Of a stretch of 64,000 nt of DNA, positions 1-7,595 are shown in pieces (position 1 is the stretch's first letter; the number at the start of each line of letters is the position of its first letter). The notes under the pieces are model-generated. The model was not told the DNA's origin and searched no databases. It saw only the letters and a program-made list of their open reading frames with translations. The translations under genes were made by a program, and so were the position numbers. The DNA is from Sphingobacterium phlebotomi (GTDB lineage: Bacteria > Bacteroidota > Bacteroidia > Sphingobacteriales > Sphingobacteriaceae). Location: positions 62,001 to 126,000 of the forward strand of contig NZ_VTAV01000014.1 of NCBI RefSeq assembly GCF_008180195.1, given 5' to 3'.

Positions 1-688
1 CGAATCCAATCAATGCACCCGGTTCGGCAATATTAATGTCTCCCAACATGGCATAAGAGGCGGTTACCCCACCTGTTGTCGGGTCGGTCAATAAACAAAT
101 ATAAGGTATTTTAGCCTGTGCTAGCAAGGCCAGTTTTGCTGACGTCTTTGCCATTTGCATCAACGAGAAAGCAGCTTCCATCATACGTGCCCCGCCCGAT
201 TTGGAAATCAACATGAAAGGAGTTTTGTGTGCTATACAATAATCGATAGCGCGCGCAATTTTTTCACCAACTACCGATCCCATGGAGCCCCCGATAAACG
301 TAAAATCCATGCAAGCAATCACAATATCCTGACCTTCCATTTTGCCGTGTGCGCAACGGATGGCGTCTTTTAGCCCAGTCTTCGCTTGGCTGTCGGCTAG
401 TCGAACGGGATAAGGTTTCGTATCAGAGAATTGAAGAGGATCTCCTGATGTTAGGTTTTCAAATAGCTCGGTGTAATTGTTGTTGTCGAAAAGGATAGAA
501 AAATAGGCCGCAGAGCCGATTCGGATATGATAGTCACAATACTGACAAACGTATTGGTTCTCAATTTGTTCACTGTTTAATAGCGGCTTCTTGCAATTCG
601 GACATTTATTCCACATGCCGTCAGGCGCTTCCTTTTTATTCTCGGTAGCAGTATTAATACCTGCTTTGTTTCTTTTAAACCAACTCAT
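1..688 (-). CDS. accD: Acetyl-CoA carboxylase carboxyltransferase subunit beta (3' end outside window)
   Basis: This gene makes the beta half of the carboxyltransferase of acetyl-CoA carboxylase, which moves the carboxyl group from biotin to acetyl-CoA at the first committed step of fatty acid synthesis. Translating back from the ATG at 688 gives about 229 residues starting MSWFKRNKAG. Cysteines 29, 32, 48 and 51 (CPNC and CQYC) form the expected N-terminal zinc ribbon. The crotonase-like core carries SGGARMMEAAFSLMQMAKTS and LLTDPTTGGVTASYAMLGD, characteristic of AccD. The usual length is near 280-300 aa, so the last fifth or so lies beyond the left edge. A 7-bp inverted repeat (CTATCGG at 745-751, CCGATAG at 765-771) lies upstream and could fold in the leader. 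Confidence 0.96.
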   Translation of the reverse strand, partial: MSWFKRNKAGINTATENKKEAPDGMWNKCPNCKKPLLNSEQIENQYVCQYCDYHIRIGSAAYFSILFDNNNYTELFENLTSGDPLQFSDTKPYPVRLADSQAKTGLKDAIRCAHGKMEGQDIVIACMDFTFIGGSMGSVVGEKIARAIDYCIAHKTPFMLISKSGGARMMEAAFSLMQMAKTSAKLALLAQAKIPYICLLTDPTTGGVTASYAMLGDINIAEPGALIGF

Positions 689-882
689 AAGTTCACGATA
701 ATTCGGACTACAAATAAACGAAACCATCATGATTTATGCAAACCCTATCGGGGAATGAATAAATCCGATAGCTTCATCACCTTTAAAGGACAAGTTCTTA
801 GATGAAAAAAAATATAAAAAACGTGTAGGAACTGACGCAGTTGTGAAAGTGATAGAGACTGTGGGGTTTATAAAATAAAAAT

Positions 883-977
883 AGGCAAGCTACTCCTATC
901 GCACCGCTCAACCTAATACCCTTGCTTTGTTCCCAACCTGGGGGAGTCAAAGGGAGCTGGTCGTAGGAGACTTGCCT
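883..977 (-). ncRNA. ffs: Signal recognition particle RNA, small bacterial type (4.5S)
   Basis: The minus strand here folds into one long hairpin. The ends pair (AGGCAAG with CTTGCCT), followed by CTCCTA with TAGGAG. The apex reads CAGGTTGGGAACAAAGCAAGG, matching the conserved SRP domain plan: CAGG and AGCA on either side of the symmetric loop, closed by a GGAA tetraloop on a UUG/CAA stem. A U-rich tract (877-882 and beyond) follows the 3' end. At about 95 nt it has the size of the small bacterial SRP RNA. It pairs with Ffh to target nascent membrane proteins. A good promoter sits directly upstream. Confidence 0.85.
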
Positions 978-981
978 GTCA

Positions 982-1013
982 CAAAAGTAGCAAAAAAATA
1001 GTTCTTTGGAAAA
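982..1013 (-). promoter_or_regulatory. Promoter of the SRP RNA gene
   Basis: On the minus strand a -7 box TACTTTTG (989 to 982) matches the Bacteroidota consensus TAnnTTTG. A TTTT element at 1013-1010 lies 20 bp upstream in the -33 position. Transcription would start about five bases on, at the first base of the RNA hairpin. Confidence 0.7.
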
Positions 1014-1077
1014 CTTTTTAGACGACTTTACTTAGACGCTTGATTGTCAGTTGAAAATAATCGCTTTCGGTGGTGCT

Positions 1078-2175
1078 TCATAGTATCTTGTAGATTTTCC
1101 CGGGTAAAGAGAGGAGTACACTGTTCATTTCCATTTCCAGAAGTATCATCGCCAATTTGCTCGTTGGCCAATCGAGATGAAGTGCAATTTCATCAACCCG
1201 AGCATGTTCTCTTTCCTGTAAGAAGTTGTACACCCGTTGTTCATCTTTACTCAGACTGTTTGTTAGTAGCGGAAGTTGTATTGTTTCTTGTTTAGGCTTA
1301 GGGCGCTCCCATCCCATCAAGTAAATCAAGTCTTCCGCGTGGCGGATGAGGTGTGCTCGATGTGTTTTAATCAAATAATTACAGCCTGCAGAATATTCCT
1401 GATCTATACCTCCCGGGAAAGCACACACATCTCGGTTATAGCTGTTTGCAATTTCGGCGGTAATCAGTGCTCCACCTTTCTTTGCAGCTTCCACAACCAC
1501 AGTTACGTCAGCCAATCCGGCAATGATCCGATTTCTAGCCGGGAAGTTGTTGCGGTCAGGAATGGTGCCGGAAGAGTATTCCGTAAGCAAACCACCATCC
1601 TCCAGCATACGCGAGGCAACATCTCGATGTGCGGATGGGTATATCCTATCCAGTCCGTGGCCCAATACGCCAATGGTAGGAATGTTGTGTTTAAGCGCCA
1701 AGCGATGTGCCTGTACATCTATTCCGTAGGCCAGGCCACTTACAATCTGTATATCGTATTCTTGCAGTGTGGAAACAAGCTGTTCACAAAGACGTTTTCC
1801 ATAAGCGGTTGCATTTCTGGTGCCCACAATACTGACACATCGATACGGGTTTAAATTGGCTGTTCCCTTGTAGTAAAGTAAAAGCGGAGCATCTTCGCAC
1901 TGCTTCAAACGATGCGGATAATTTGCATCTTCAAACCAAAGGATTTCGATGTTGTGCTTTTCGAGAAAAGCGAGTTCTTGTTCTGCTTCATGCAGATAAT
2001 TCTTGGAAAGAATAGATTCCACTGTTGCTTTCCCGATATGGGGAATGGAAAGTAATTGCTTTTTACCGGCGTCGAAAATATTATCGACCGAACCACAGTA
2101 AGCTAATAAAGTACGCGCCGTTTTGGCGCCTATACCTTTAATCTTTGTAAGGGCAATTTGTTTGAGCATGGTCAT
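1078..2175 (-). CDS. dprA: DNA-processing protein DprA
   Basis: DprA (Smf) binds incoming single-stranded DNA during natural transformation and loads RecA. The 365-aa protein has an N-terminal helix-hairpin-helix region (KIKGIGAKTARTLL, about 11-24), then the Rossmann-like core with GTRNATAYG (about 118-126), SGLAYGIDVQAH, GVLGHGLDRIYP, NNFPARNRIIAGL and KKGGALITAEIA, and a C-terminal winged-helix-like segment. The ATG at 2175 is kept; a second ATG lies two codons in. It is divergent from the small gene at 2242 and a -7-like TACCTTTA sits at 2195-2188. DprA is widespread and does not by itself prove competence. Confidence 0.95.
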   Translation of the reverse strand: MTMLKQIALTKIKGIGAKTARTLLAYCGSVDNIFDAGKKQLLSIPHIGKATVESILSKNYLHEAEQELAFLEKHNIEILWFEDANYPHRLKQCEDAPLLLYYKGTANLNPYRCVSIVGTRNATAYGKRLCEQLVSTLQEYDIQIVSGLAYGIDVQAHRLALKHNIPTIGVLGHGLDRIYPSAHRDVASRMLEDGGLLTEYSSGTIPDRNNFPARNRIIAGLADVTVVVEAAKKGGALITAEIANSYNRDVCAFPGGIDQEYSAGCNYLIKTHRAHLIRHAEDLIYLMGWERPKPKQETIQLPLLTNSLSKDEQRVYNFLQEREHARVDEIALHLDWPTSKLAMILLEMEMNSVLLSLPGKIYKIL

Positions 2176-2215
2176 AATTCAGAAACCTAAAGGTAAGAAA
2201 TTTATATAAAAATCC

Positions 2216-2223
2216 TAACTTTG
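2216..2223 (+). promoter_or_regulatory. -7 promoter element before the 80-aa conserved protein
   Basis: TAACTTTG fits the Bacteroidota -7 consensus TAnnTTTG, 19 bp before the ATG at 2242. It includes the TTG at 2221 that would otherwise look like a start, which argues that translation begins at 2242. Confidence 0.55.
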
Positions 2224-2241
2224 ATTGAAAAATTATCAAGC

Positions 2242-2484
2242 ATGGAATTACAAGGCGGGCAAGAACCATTTGACATAGAAATAGGAAATATCGTATATGC
2301 TGTTTTCCCGGAAGAAAAAGATGTTTACCTTATTTTCAAAGAAGGCAAAGAATATGTCAAGATCGTAAAAGATACAGAAACTTCGTGGCTGAAGCTTCAC
2401 CCGGAAACTGAACTGCCTATGTTCGGAATGGACGAAGAAGTAAATGTCATCGGACAGAAGATAAACGAAGAATTAAACCCGTAA
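2242..2484 (+). CDS. Small acidic conserved protein of unknown function
   Basis: An 80-aa cytosolic protein starting MELQGGQEPFDIEIG. I do not recognise a named family. It is acidic and has the rhythm of a small beta-rich fold (alternating stretches such as NIVYAVFPEE and VYLIFKEGKEY), with no membrane segment, signal peptide or cysteines. I chose the ATG at 2242 over the TTG at 2221 because the TTG lies within a -7 promoter box. It sits alone between divergent dprA and convergent rsmG, so the context says nothing about its role. The real-gene call rests on its own promoter and protein-like composition. Confidence 0.75.
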   Translation: MELQGGQEPFDIEIGNIVYAVFPEEKDVYLIFKEGKEYVKIVKDTETSWLKLHPETELPMFGMDEEVNVIGQKINEELNP

Positions 2485-2497
2485 TCGAGAAAAACAG

Positions 2498-3148
2498 TTA
2501 CATCGGCACATATACCACATATTTTGTGTCAAAGAAATCCTCTTTAAAATAAGAGGACAGCGGATGCAGTTCCGCTTTGAGTCGCGATTCTTTAATTTCA
2601 TCCCGAAGGTCGCCACCCTTTAGATAGATCATCCCGTTTGGAATGCCATTTCGATCCTGCCTCTCAAATTTGTTGCGGACCCAAGAAGCAAATTCGCCCA
2701 AACGAGTTACTGCACGGGATACGACAAAATCATATTTATAATCCAATTGTTCCGCACGGATATGGTCAGCTTCTACATTTTCTAGACCGACAGCCTGTGC
2801 AACTTCACGTACCACTTTTATTTTCTTTCCGATCGAATCGACGAGGTGGAATTGTACCTCTGGAAAAAGGATAGCTAAAGGTATACCCGGGAATCCACCT
2901 CCGGTTCCAACATCCAATATCCTGGTGCCTGGAGTGAATTCCGGCATAAATTTGGCGATGCCGAGAGAATGTAGCACATGCTTCAAATAAAGACTATCAA
3001 TATCTTTTCTGGAGATAACGTTAATCTGATCATTCCAGAAGGGGTATATCGCAGCCAATTGTTCAAATTGTTGTTTTTGCTGTTCCGTTAAACTTGGGAA
3101 ATATTTGTAGATAATATCGACAGTTGGATTCATGTTATTCATCACCAT
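2498..3148 (-). CDS. rsmG: 16S rRNA (guanine(527)-N(7))-methyltransferase RsmG
   Basis: RsmG (GidB) methylates N7 of G527 in the 530 loop of 16S rRNA using S-adenosylmethionine; loss gives low-level streptomycin resistance in other bacteria. The 216-aa protein has the family pattern: N-terminal FWNDQINVISRKD, SAM-binding ILDVGTGGGFPGIPLAI (about 77-93), then FVVSRAVTRLGEFASWV and MIYLKGGDL. It overlaps the end of the upstream glycosyltransferase gene. The stop TGA (3144-3142) and an internal ATG (3142-3140) form a TGATG junction, so translation may start at 3142 rather than 3148, making MNNMNP the N-terminus. Confidence 0.95.
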   Translation of the reverse strand: MVMNNMNPTVDIIYKYFPSLTEQQKQQFEQLAAIYPFWNDQINVISRKDIDSLYLKHVLHSLGIAKFMPEFTPGTRILDVGTGGGFPGIPLAILFPEVQFHLVDSIGKKIKVVREVAQAVGLENVEADHIRAEQLDYKYDFVVSRAVTRLGEFASWVRNKFERQDRNGIPNGMIYLKGGDLRDEIKESRLKAELHPLSSYFKEDFFDTKYVVYVPM

Positions 3149-4314
3149 GATGTTTGTTTTTTGCCGCGGTTAAACAAACCGTTGATGCAAATATAAAAAT
3201 AATACAAAACGTCAAGTAGCGGAAACCAGATAAGCAAGTCCCGAACAATTAGTTTCGTATATATACGATTAAAAATAAAGAGTTGACTAAGCAAGCGCAC
3301 GATATATATTCCTAGCGGAATGTACCATAAGTCGGGATATAGCACGAAACACACGATCAGCGCCAGATAAAAAAGTAAAGCAGATAGCAACTGTGTCGCA
3401 AGCATGCCTTTATGTTTGCTTTTGTAGCGTGTAGAAGCCCCGGAATGACGAGCTTTCTGTTTATAGTAGCTTTTCCACGTTTTCTTAGGAACGGAGCGTA
3501 TGTGTGCATCGGCGTGTATAGCGATGTTCACGTTCGTATTGGTTGCATTGTGATTTACAAACAGATCGTCATCGCCGGATTTAATGTGCATGTGCTTATT
3601 AAAGCCTTTGCCTTTGTAAAAAAGAGATTTTGTGTAAGCCAAGTTCCGACCGACACCCATGTAAGCATTCCCCTTTAAAGCATAAGATAAATAGCTCATC
3701 GCTGTATGAGCCGTTTCAAATCGAATTAATTTATTTAGAAATCCCTTTTGTTTGAAATAGGGAGAGTAACCCAGGACAATTTCTTTTTCAGGAGAGAAAG
3801 CTCCCACAATCTCCGCAAGCCATAATGGACTTGCTGGCTGGCAATCGGCGTCGGTAAAAACGAGGTGTTCATGTTTCGCAGCCTTAATACCCATGGTGAG
3901 CGCGAATTTTTTGGTGTGTTTTAAACGGATATGTTCCTTGATTTCCACAACCTTTAACCGTTCGGGATATTTCGATGAAAATTCTTTGAGGATCCATTTC
4001 GTATCGTCATCCGAACAATCATCGACCAATACCACTTCGAATAGGGGGTAATCCTGTTCCAATAGCTGAGGAAGAAACGATTTTAAGTTTTCCTCCTCGT
4101 TATGTGCGCATATAACAACGCTTACCGGAGGTTGCTGAGGAGCCTCCCGGAAAGATTTTATCGAATAAAAGGCTAATTTTCCGTATACAAAATAGATGTA
4201 GTAGAGTTGGATAAACAACAAAATACCCAGTACGCCTATGGGTGCATACGGAAGATAAGATAAAAGTTGTTCCAATAGTGCCATATCCTGGAGCAAAGAT
4301 ACGGTGTCTACCAT
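3142..4314 (-). CDS. Membrane glycosyltransferase, family 2
   Basis: A 390-aa inverting GT-A glycosyltransferase anchored in the cytoplasmic membrane. An N-terminal hydrophobic segment (about 26-46) is followed by the family 2 core: VVICAHNEEENL (about 67-78), VLVDDCSDD, and the DxD metal/nucleotide site in FTDADCQ (155-157). Further on are KSGDDDLFVNH and QKARHSGAS, where the QxxRW-like motif would be, then two or three C-terminal membrane segments. This architecture is used for polysaccharide or glycolipid synthesis; the donor and acceptor cannot be read from the sequence. It is translationally coupled to rsmG downstream. Confidence 0.85.
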   Translation of the reverse strand: MVDTVSLLQDMALLEQLLSYLPYAPIGVLGILLFIQLYYIYFVYGKLAFYSIKSFREAPQQPPVSVVICAHNEEENLKSFLPQLLEQDYPLFEVVLVDDCSDDDTKWILKEFSSKYPERLKVVEIKEHIRLKHTKKFALTMGIKAAKHEHLVFTDADCQPASPLWLAEIVGAFSPEKEIVLGYSPYFKQKGFLNKLIRFETAHTAMSYLSYALKGNAYMGVGRNLAYTKSLFYKGKGFNKHMHIKSGDDDLFVNHNATNTNVNIAIHADAHIRSVPKKTWKSYYKQKARHSGASTRYKSKHKGMLATQLLSALLFYLALIVCFVLYPDLWYIPLGIYIVRLLSQLFIFNRIYTKLIVRDLLIWFPLLDVLYYFYICINGLFNRGKKQTSW

Positions 4315-4384
4315 GATAATTGAGCGTAAAAGTTAAGTTTTATTAAGATTTTGGCATGCACTCGTTTCCTCATAATTTTTATCC

Positions 4385-4392
4385 TATTTTTG
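4385..4392 (+). promoter_or_regulatory. -7 promoter element of tgt
   Basis: TATTTTTG matches TAnnTTTG, 40 bp before the tgt ATG. No convincing -33 element at the usual spacing is visible. Confidence 0.5.
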
Positions 4393-4432
4393 CATTGATT
4401 TTATTCAAACGGATAAGAGGGATATTACGTAT

Positions 4433-5563
4433 ATGAGATTTACACTTCAGGCAGAGGATAAAGCATCTAAGGCACGTGCCGGTGTCTTGGAAACTGCGCA
4501 CGGAAACATTCAGACACCTATTTTCATGCCTGTTGGTACGGCGGGAACAGTCAAAGCAGTTCACCAGCACGAATTGGTACAGGATATCCAAGCGCAGATT
4601 ATTCTAGGCAATACGTACCACTTGTATCTTCGCCCCGGTTTAGACGTTTTGCATAAAGCAGGTGGTCTGCATAAATTTAATCATTGGGATGGACCTATAT
4701 TAACGGATTCCGGCGGATATCAAGTGTATTCATTGACAGAGGTACGTAAAATCAGAGAAGAAGGCGTCACTTTCCGTTCCCATATTGATGGTTCGAAGCA
4801 CCTTTTTACACCGGAAAATGTGATGGATACACAACGTATCATCGGGGCAGACATCATCATGGCTTTTGATGAATGTACACCCTATCCCTGTGAATACAGT
4901 TATGCCCGAAAATCGTTGGACATGACCCATCGCTGGTTAAAGCGCTGTGTAGACCGGTTTGACAATACAGAATCGTTGTATGGATATGAACAAACGCTCT
5001 TTCCAATCGTCCAGGGATCGGTATATAAAGATTTACGGGAGAAATCGGCGGAAGTGATAGCATCTTTCCATCGAGATGGTAATGCTATCGGAGGGCTTTC
5101 GGTCGGCGAACCAGCAGAAGAGATGTACGCTATGACGGAAGTCGTCACCAACATCTTGCCGCAGGATAAACCCCGCTACCTCATGGGAGTCGGCACACCG
5201 ATTAATATCCTCGAAAACATCGCGCTGGGTATCGATATGTTCGATTGTGTCATGCCAACTCGGAATGCGCGCAATGGGATGTTGTTTACGCAGAACGGTA
5301 TTATCAATATTAAAAATGAAAAATGGAAGGCCGACTTTTCGCCTATTGAAGCAGAAAGCGATTTGTTGGTCGACCAGATACATACAAAAGCTTATCTTCG
5401 TCATTTAATTAGATCGCAAGAGATTTTAGGTGCACAGATTGCATCGCTGCATAACCTTCATTTTTACCTATGGCTGGTAAAACAAGCCCGAGAGAAGATT
5501 ATCGAAGGTACATTTTATGACTGGAAAGAGAAGATGGTGAAAGTATTGGGGCAACGGTTGTAG
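4433..5563 (+). CDS. tgt: Queuine tRNA-ribosyltransferase
   Basis: Tgt exchanges guanine-34 for preQ1 in tRNAs for Asp, Asn, His and Tyr. The 376-aa protein contains the catalytic TDSGGYQ (D92), the substrate-recognition segment around FDECTP, GGLSVGEP, and the nucleophile region MFDCVMPTRNARNG (D271). The length is normal. Notable: where characterised enzymes have the zinc ligands Cys-x-Cys-x2-Cys, this protein has an acidic/aliphatic stretch (about 306-316, IEAESDLLVDQ); only the later histidine (H340 in SLHNLHFY) is kept. It heads a plus-strand run with the LptF/G-like permease (3-nt gap) and the EamA transporter. Confidence 0.96.
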   Translation: MRFTLQAEDKASKARAGVLETAHGNIQTPIFMPVGTAGTVKAVHQHELVQDIQAQIILGNTYHLYLRPGLDVLHKAGGLHKFNHWDGPILTDSGGYQVYSLTEVRKIREEGVTFRSHIDGSKHLFTPENVMDTQRIIGADIIMAFDECTPYPCEYSYARKSLDMTHRWLKRCVDRFDNTESLYGYEQTLFPIVQGSVYKDLREKSAEVIASFHRDGNAIGGLSVGEPAEEMYAMTEVVTNILPQDKPRYLMGVGTPINILENIALGIDMFDCVMPTRNARNGMLFTQNGIINIKNEKWKADFSPIEAESDLLVDQIHTKAYLRHLIRSQEILGAQIASLHNLHFYLWLVKQAREKIIEGTFYDWKEKMVKVLGQRL

Positions 5564-5566
5564 AAC

Positions 5567-6649
5567 ATGAACATCATTGATCGCTATATCATTAAGAAAT
5601 ACCTGAGCACATTCGTGTTCACGGTAGCTATTTTTATTGTCGTGATCGTCGTTTTTGATGTCTCGGAGAAACTGGATGACTTCCTCAAATATAAAGCACC
5701 GATGTCCAAGGTATTCCTGGAATACTATGCGTTGGGTAGCATCCCCTTTTTCTTGAATATGCTGACGCCGTTAATCAATTTCATCGCGGTGATTTTCTTT
5801 ACCTCCAAGATGGCAGATCAGACCGAAGTGGTGCCTATTTTGAGTGGGGGAATGAGTTTTAACCGTTTCTTGCGGCCTTATATGATTGCGGCAAGTATTA
5901 TCTTTTTATTTACGCTCGTATCGAATATCTGGATTATTCCCTACACCAATAAGATTAAGGTAAATTTCGAAAATGTCTATGTAAAGCCACATAAGATTAG
6001 CACATCCACGATGTCTACACATATGCAGATTGATTCCAATACATACGTGTACATCGATAATTTTGATACGAAACGAAATATAGGTTATAATTTTTCTTTG
6101 GAGAAATTTGACGGCGATCAACTGATTGAGAAGTTGATGGCACAAAGCATTACGTGGGATTCCCTCGCTACAAAATGGAAAATTAAAGACTATACAGTAC
6201 GGACCGTTGATGGCTTGAAAGAAACGATGGAAAAGGGTGAACTTCGAGATACTACCCTTGATATGTTACCGAGGGACTTCGAAACCTACGATAATGTATT
6301 TACCGCCATGGATACCAAAGAACTGAACCAACGTATTGCTAAAGAGGAAACCCGTGGAACGGGTATGATGACCGATTTATTGTTGGAAAAATACAAACGC
6401 TATATCGGGCCTTTTTCAGCTTATATCTTAACGTTGATGGGCGTATCACTGTCGTCCAAAAAAGTGCGTGGAGGTATCGGTCTGAGTCTGGGGATTGGTA
6501 TAGCGCTGAGTTTTACGTTCCTCGTCCTGGTACAATTCTCGACGATGTTCTCTTTAAAAGGAGGGCTACCACCATTGATCGCCATCCTGATTCCAAATGT
6601 ATTGTTTTTGGTACTGGCTCTCTGGTTAAAATATAAGGCACCGAAATAG
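5567..6649 (+). CDS. LptF/LptG family lipopolysaccharide export permease
   Basis: A 360-aa inner-membrane protein of the YjgP/YjgQ family. Three transmembrane segments lie in the first 110 residues (for example FVFTVAIFIVVIVVFDV), then a periplasmic beta-jellyroll-like domain (about 120-260), then three more segments from about 280. In LPS export two such permeases join the LptB ATPase to extract LPS from the inner membrane; lptB is present in this window at 57920-58654. Whether this copy plays the LptF or LptG part is not decidable here. It starts 3 nt after tgt and overlaps the next gene by one base. Confidence 0.88.
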   Translation: MNIIDRYIIKKYLSTFVFTVAIFIVVIVVFDVSEKLDDFLKYKAPMSKVFLEYYALGSIPFFLNMLTPLINFIAVIFFTSKMADQTEVVPILSGGMSFNRFLRPYMIAASIIFLFTLVSNIWIIPYTNKIKVNFENVYVKPHKISTSTMSTHMQIDSNTYVYIDNFDTKRNIGYNFSLEKFDGDQLIEKLMAQSITWDSLATKWKIKDYTVRTVDGLKETMEKGELRDTTLDMLPRDFETYDNVFTAMDTKELNQRIAKEETRGTGMMTDLLLEKYKRYIGPFSAYILTLMGVSLSSKKVRGGIGLSLGIGIALSFTFLVLVQFSTMFSLKGGLPPLIAILIPNVLFLVLALWLKYKAPK

Positions 6650-7548
6650 TGAAAAATAAAAATGTTCTTATCCTACATTTCACGGTGTTGATTTGGGGAT
6701 TCACCGGTGTGTTAGGCGGTTTGTTATCTATATCGGCAGTCCATTTGGTGTGGTATCGGGTTCTGATTGCTGCACTTTCCCTTTTTATCTATTTTATCTT
6801 CACTCGTAAATCCATACATGTCGCGAAGGAAAAGCTCATACAGTTTTTTATGGTGGGTGGGATTGTAGGTGTGCATTGGGTGTTGTTTTTCCATTCTATC
6901 AAGATATCGACGGTTTCGGTTACGTTAGTAACTTTGTCCTCACTGACCCTATTCACATCTATCTTAGAGCCCATCATTAACAAAACGAAAATATCCAAAG
7001 CCGATGTGGCGATTGGTTTGGTTATCATATTGGGTATCTATCTTATTTTCAAGTTCGAGTTTCAATATGTATGGGGGATAGTTTTCGGGCTGGGAGCAGC
7101 TTTGTGTGCCAGTATTTTTTCTATTCTCAATGCCCGGATGGTGAAAACAACGAGCCCCACCGTCATTACATTTTATGAAATGTTAGGTGCTTTTTTCTGG
7201 GTGTCAGTCATTATGCTATTTATGGGCGATTTCAACGAGAAAATGTGGTTGAAAGATGCCGATTGGGCGTATATATTGTTGTTAGGGGTGGTCTGTACGG
7301 CCGTGGCCTACGTACTCGGTGTTGCGGTGATGAAGGAATTGAGTGCCTTTACGGTTGCGCTGACGACAAATATGGAACCGATATACGGCATTATCTTGGC
7401 TATACTTATTTTTGGACAGCAGGAAACCATGAGTTTTGGGTTTTATATAGGCGCTGTTATTATTTTGGGTGCGGTATTTCTATATCCTTATCTAAAGGTA
7501 AAAATAGAAAACAGGGAGAAAAGGTTGATTAATCGGAAGTTGCATTAA
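6649..7548 (+). CDS. EamA/DMT family transporter
   Basis: A 299-aa polytopic membrane protein with about ten transmembrane helices arranged as two EamA repeats (roughly 1-140 and 145-290), typical of drug/metabolite transporters of the RhaT/YdcZ type. The second repeat begins near GIVFGLGAALCASIFSILNA and includes YEMLGAFFW. The substrate is unknown. Translation starts at a GTG whose G is the last base of the upstream TAG, so it is coupled to the LptF/G-like gene. A strong bidirectional terminator follows immediately. Confidence 0.87.
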   Translation: MKNKNVLILHFTVLIWGFTGVLGGLLSISAVHLVWYRVLIAALSLFIYFIFTRKSIHVAKEKLIQFFMVGGIVGVHWVLFFHSIKISTVSVTLVTLSSLTLFTSILEPIINKTKISKADVAIGLVIILGIYLIFKFEFQYVWGIVFGLGAALCASIFSILNARMVKTTSPTVITFYEMLGAFFWVSVIMLFMGDFNEKMWLKDADWAYILLLGVVCTAVAYVLGVAVMKELSAFTVALTTNMEPIYGIILAILIFGQQETMSFGFYIGAVIILGAVFLYPYLKVKIENREKRLINRKLH

Positions 7549-7550
7549 AA

Positions 7551-7576
7551 AAAAGCCGGACATTGTCCGGCTTTTT
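7551..7576. terminator. Bidirectional terminator between the EamA gene and gltD
   Basis: GCCGGAC-ATT-GTCCGGC (7555-7571) is flanked by an A run on the left and TTTTT on the right. It can terminate both the EamA transcript and the convergent gltBD transcript. Confidence 0.9.
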
Positions 7577-7595
7577 CTCTTTTGTATTATTAAAA

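Noticed and set aside
1276..1854. 192-codon open frame on the plus strand across dprA
   Set aside because: It is a shadow of dprA, which has clear motifs throughout; the predicted protein has no domain character.
5033..5404. 123-codon minus-strand frame within tgt
   Set aside because: Antisense shadow of a well-supported gene.
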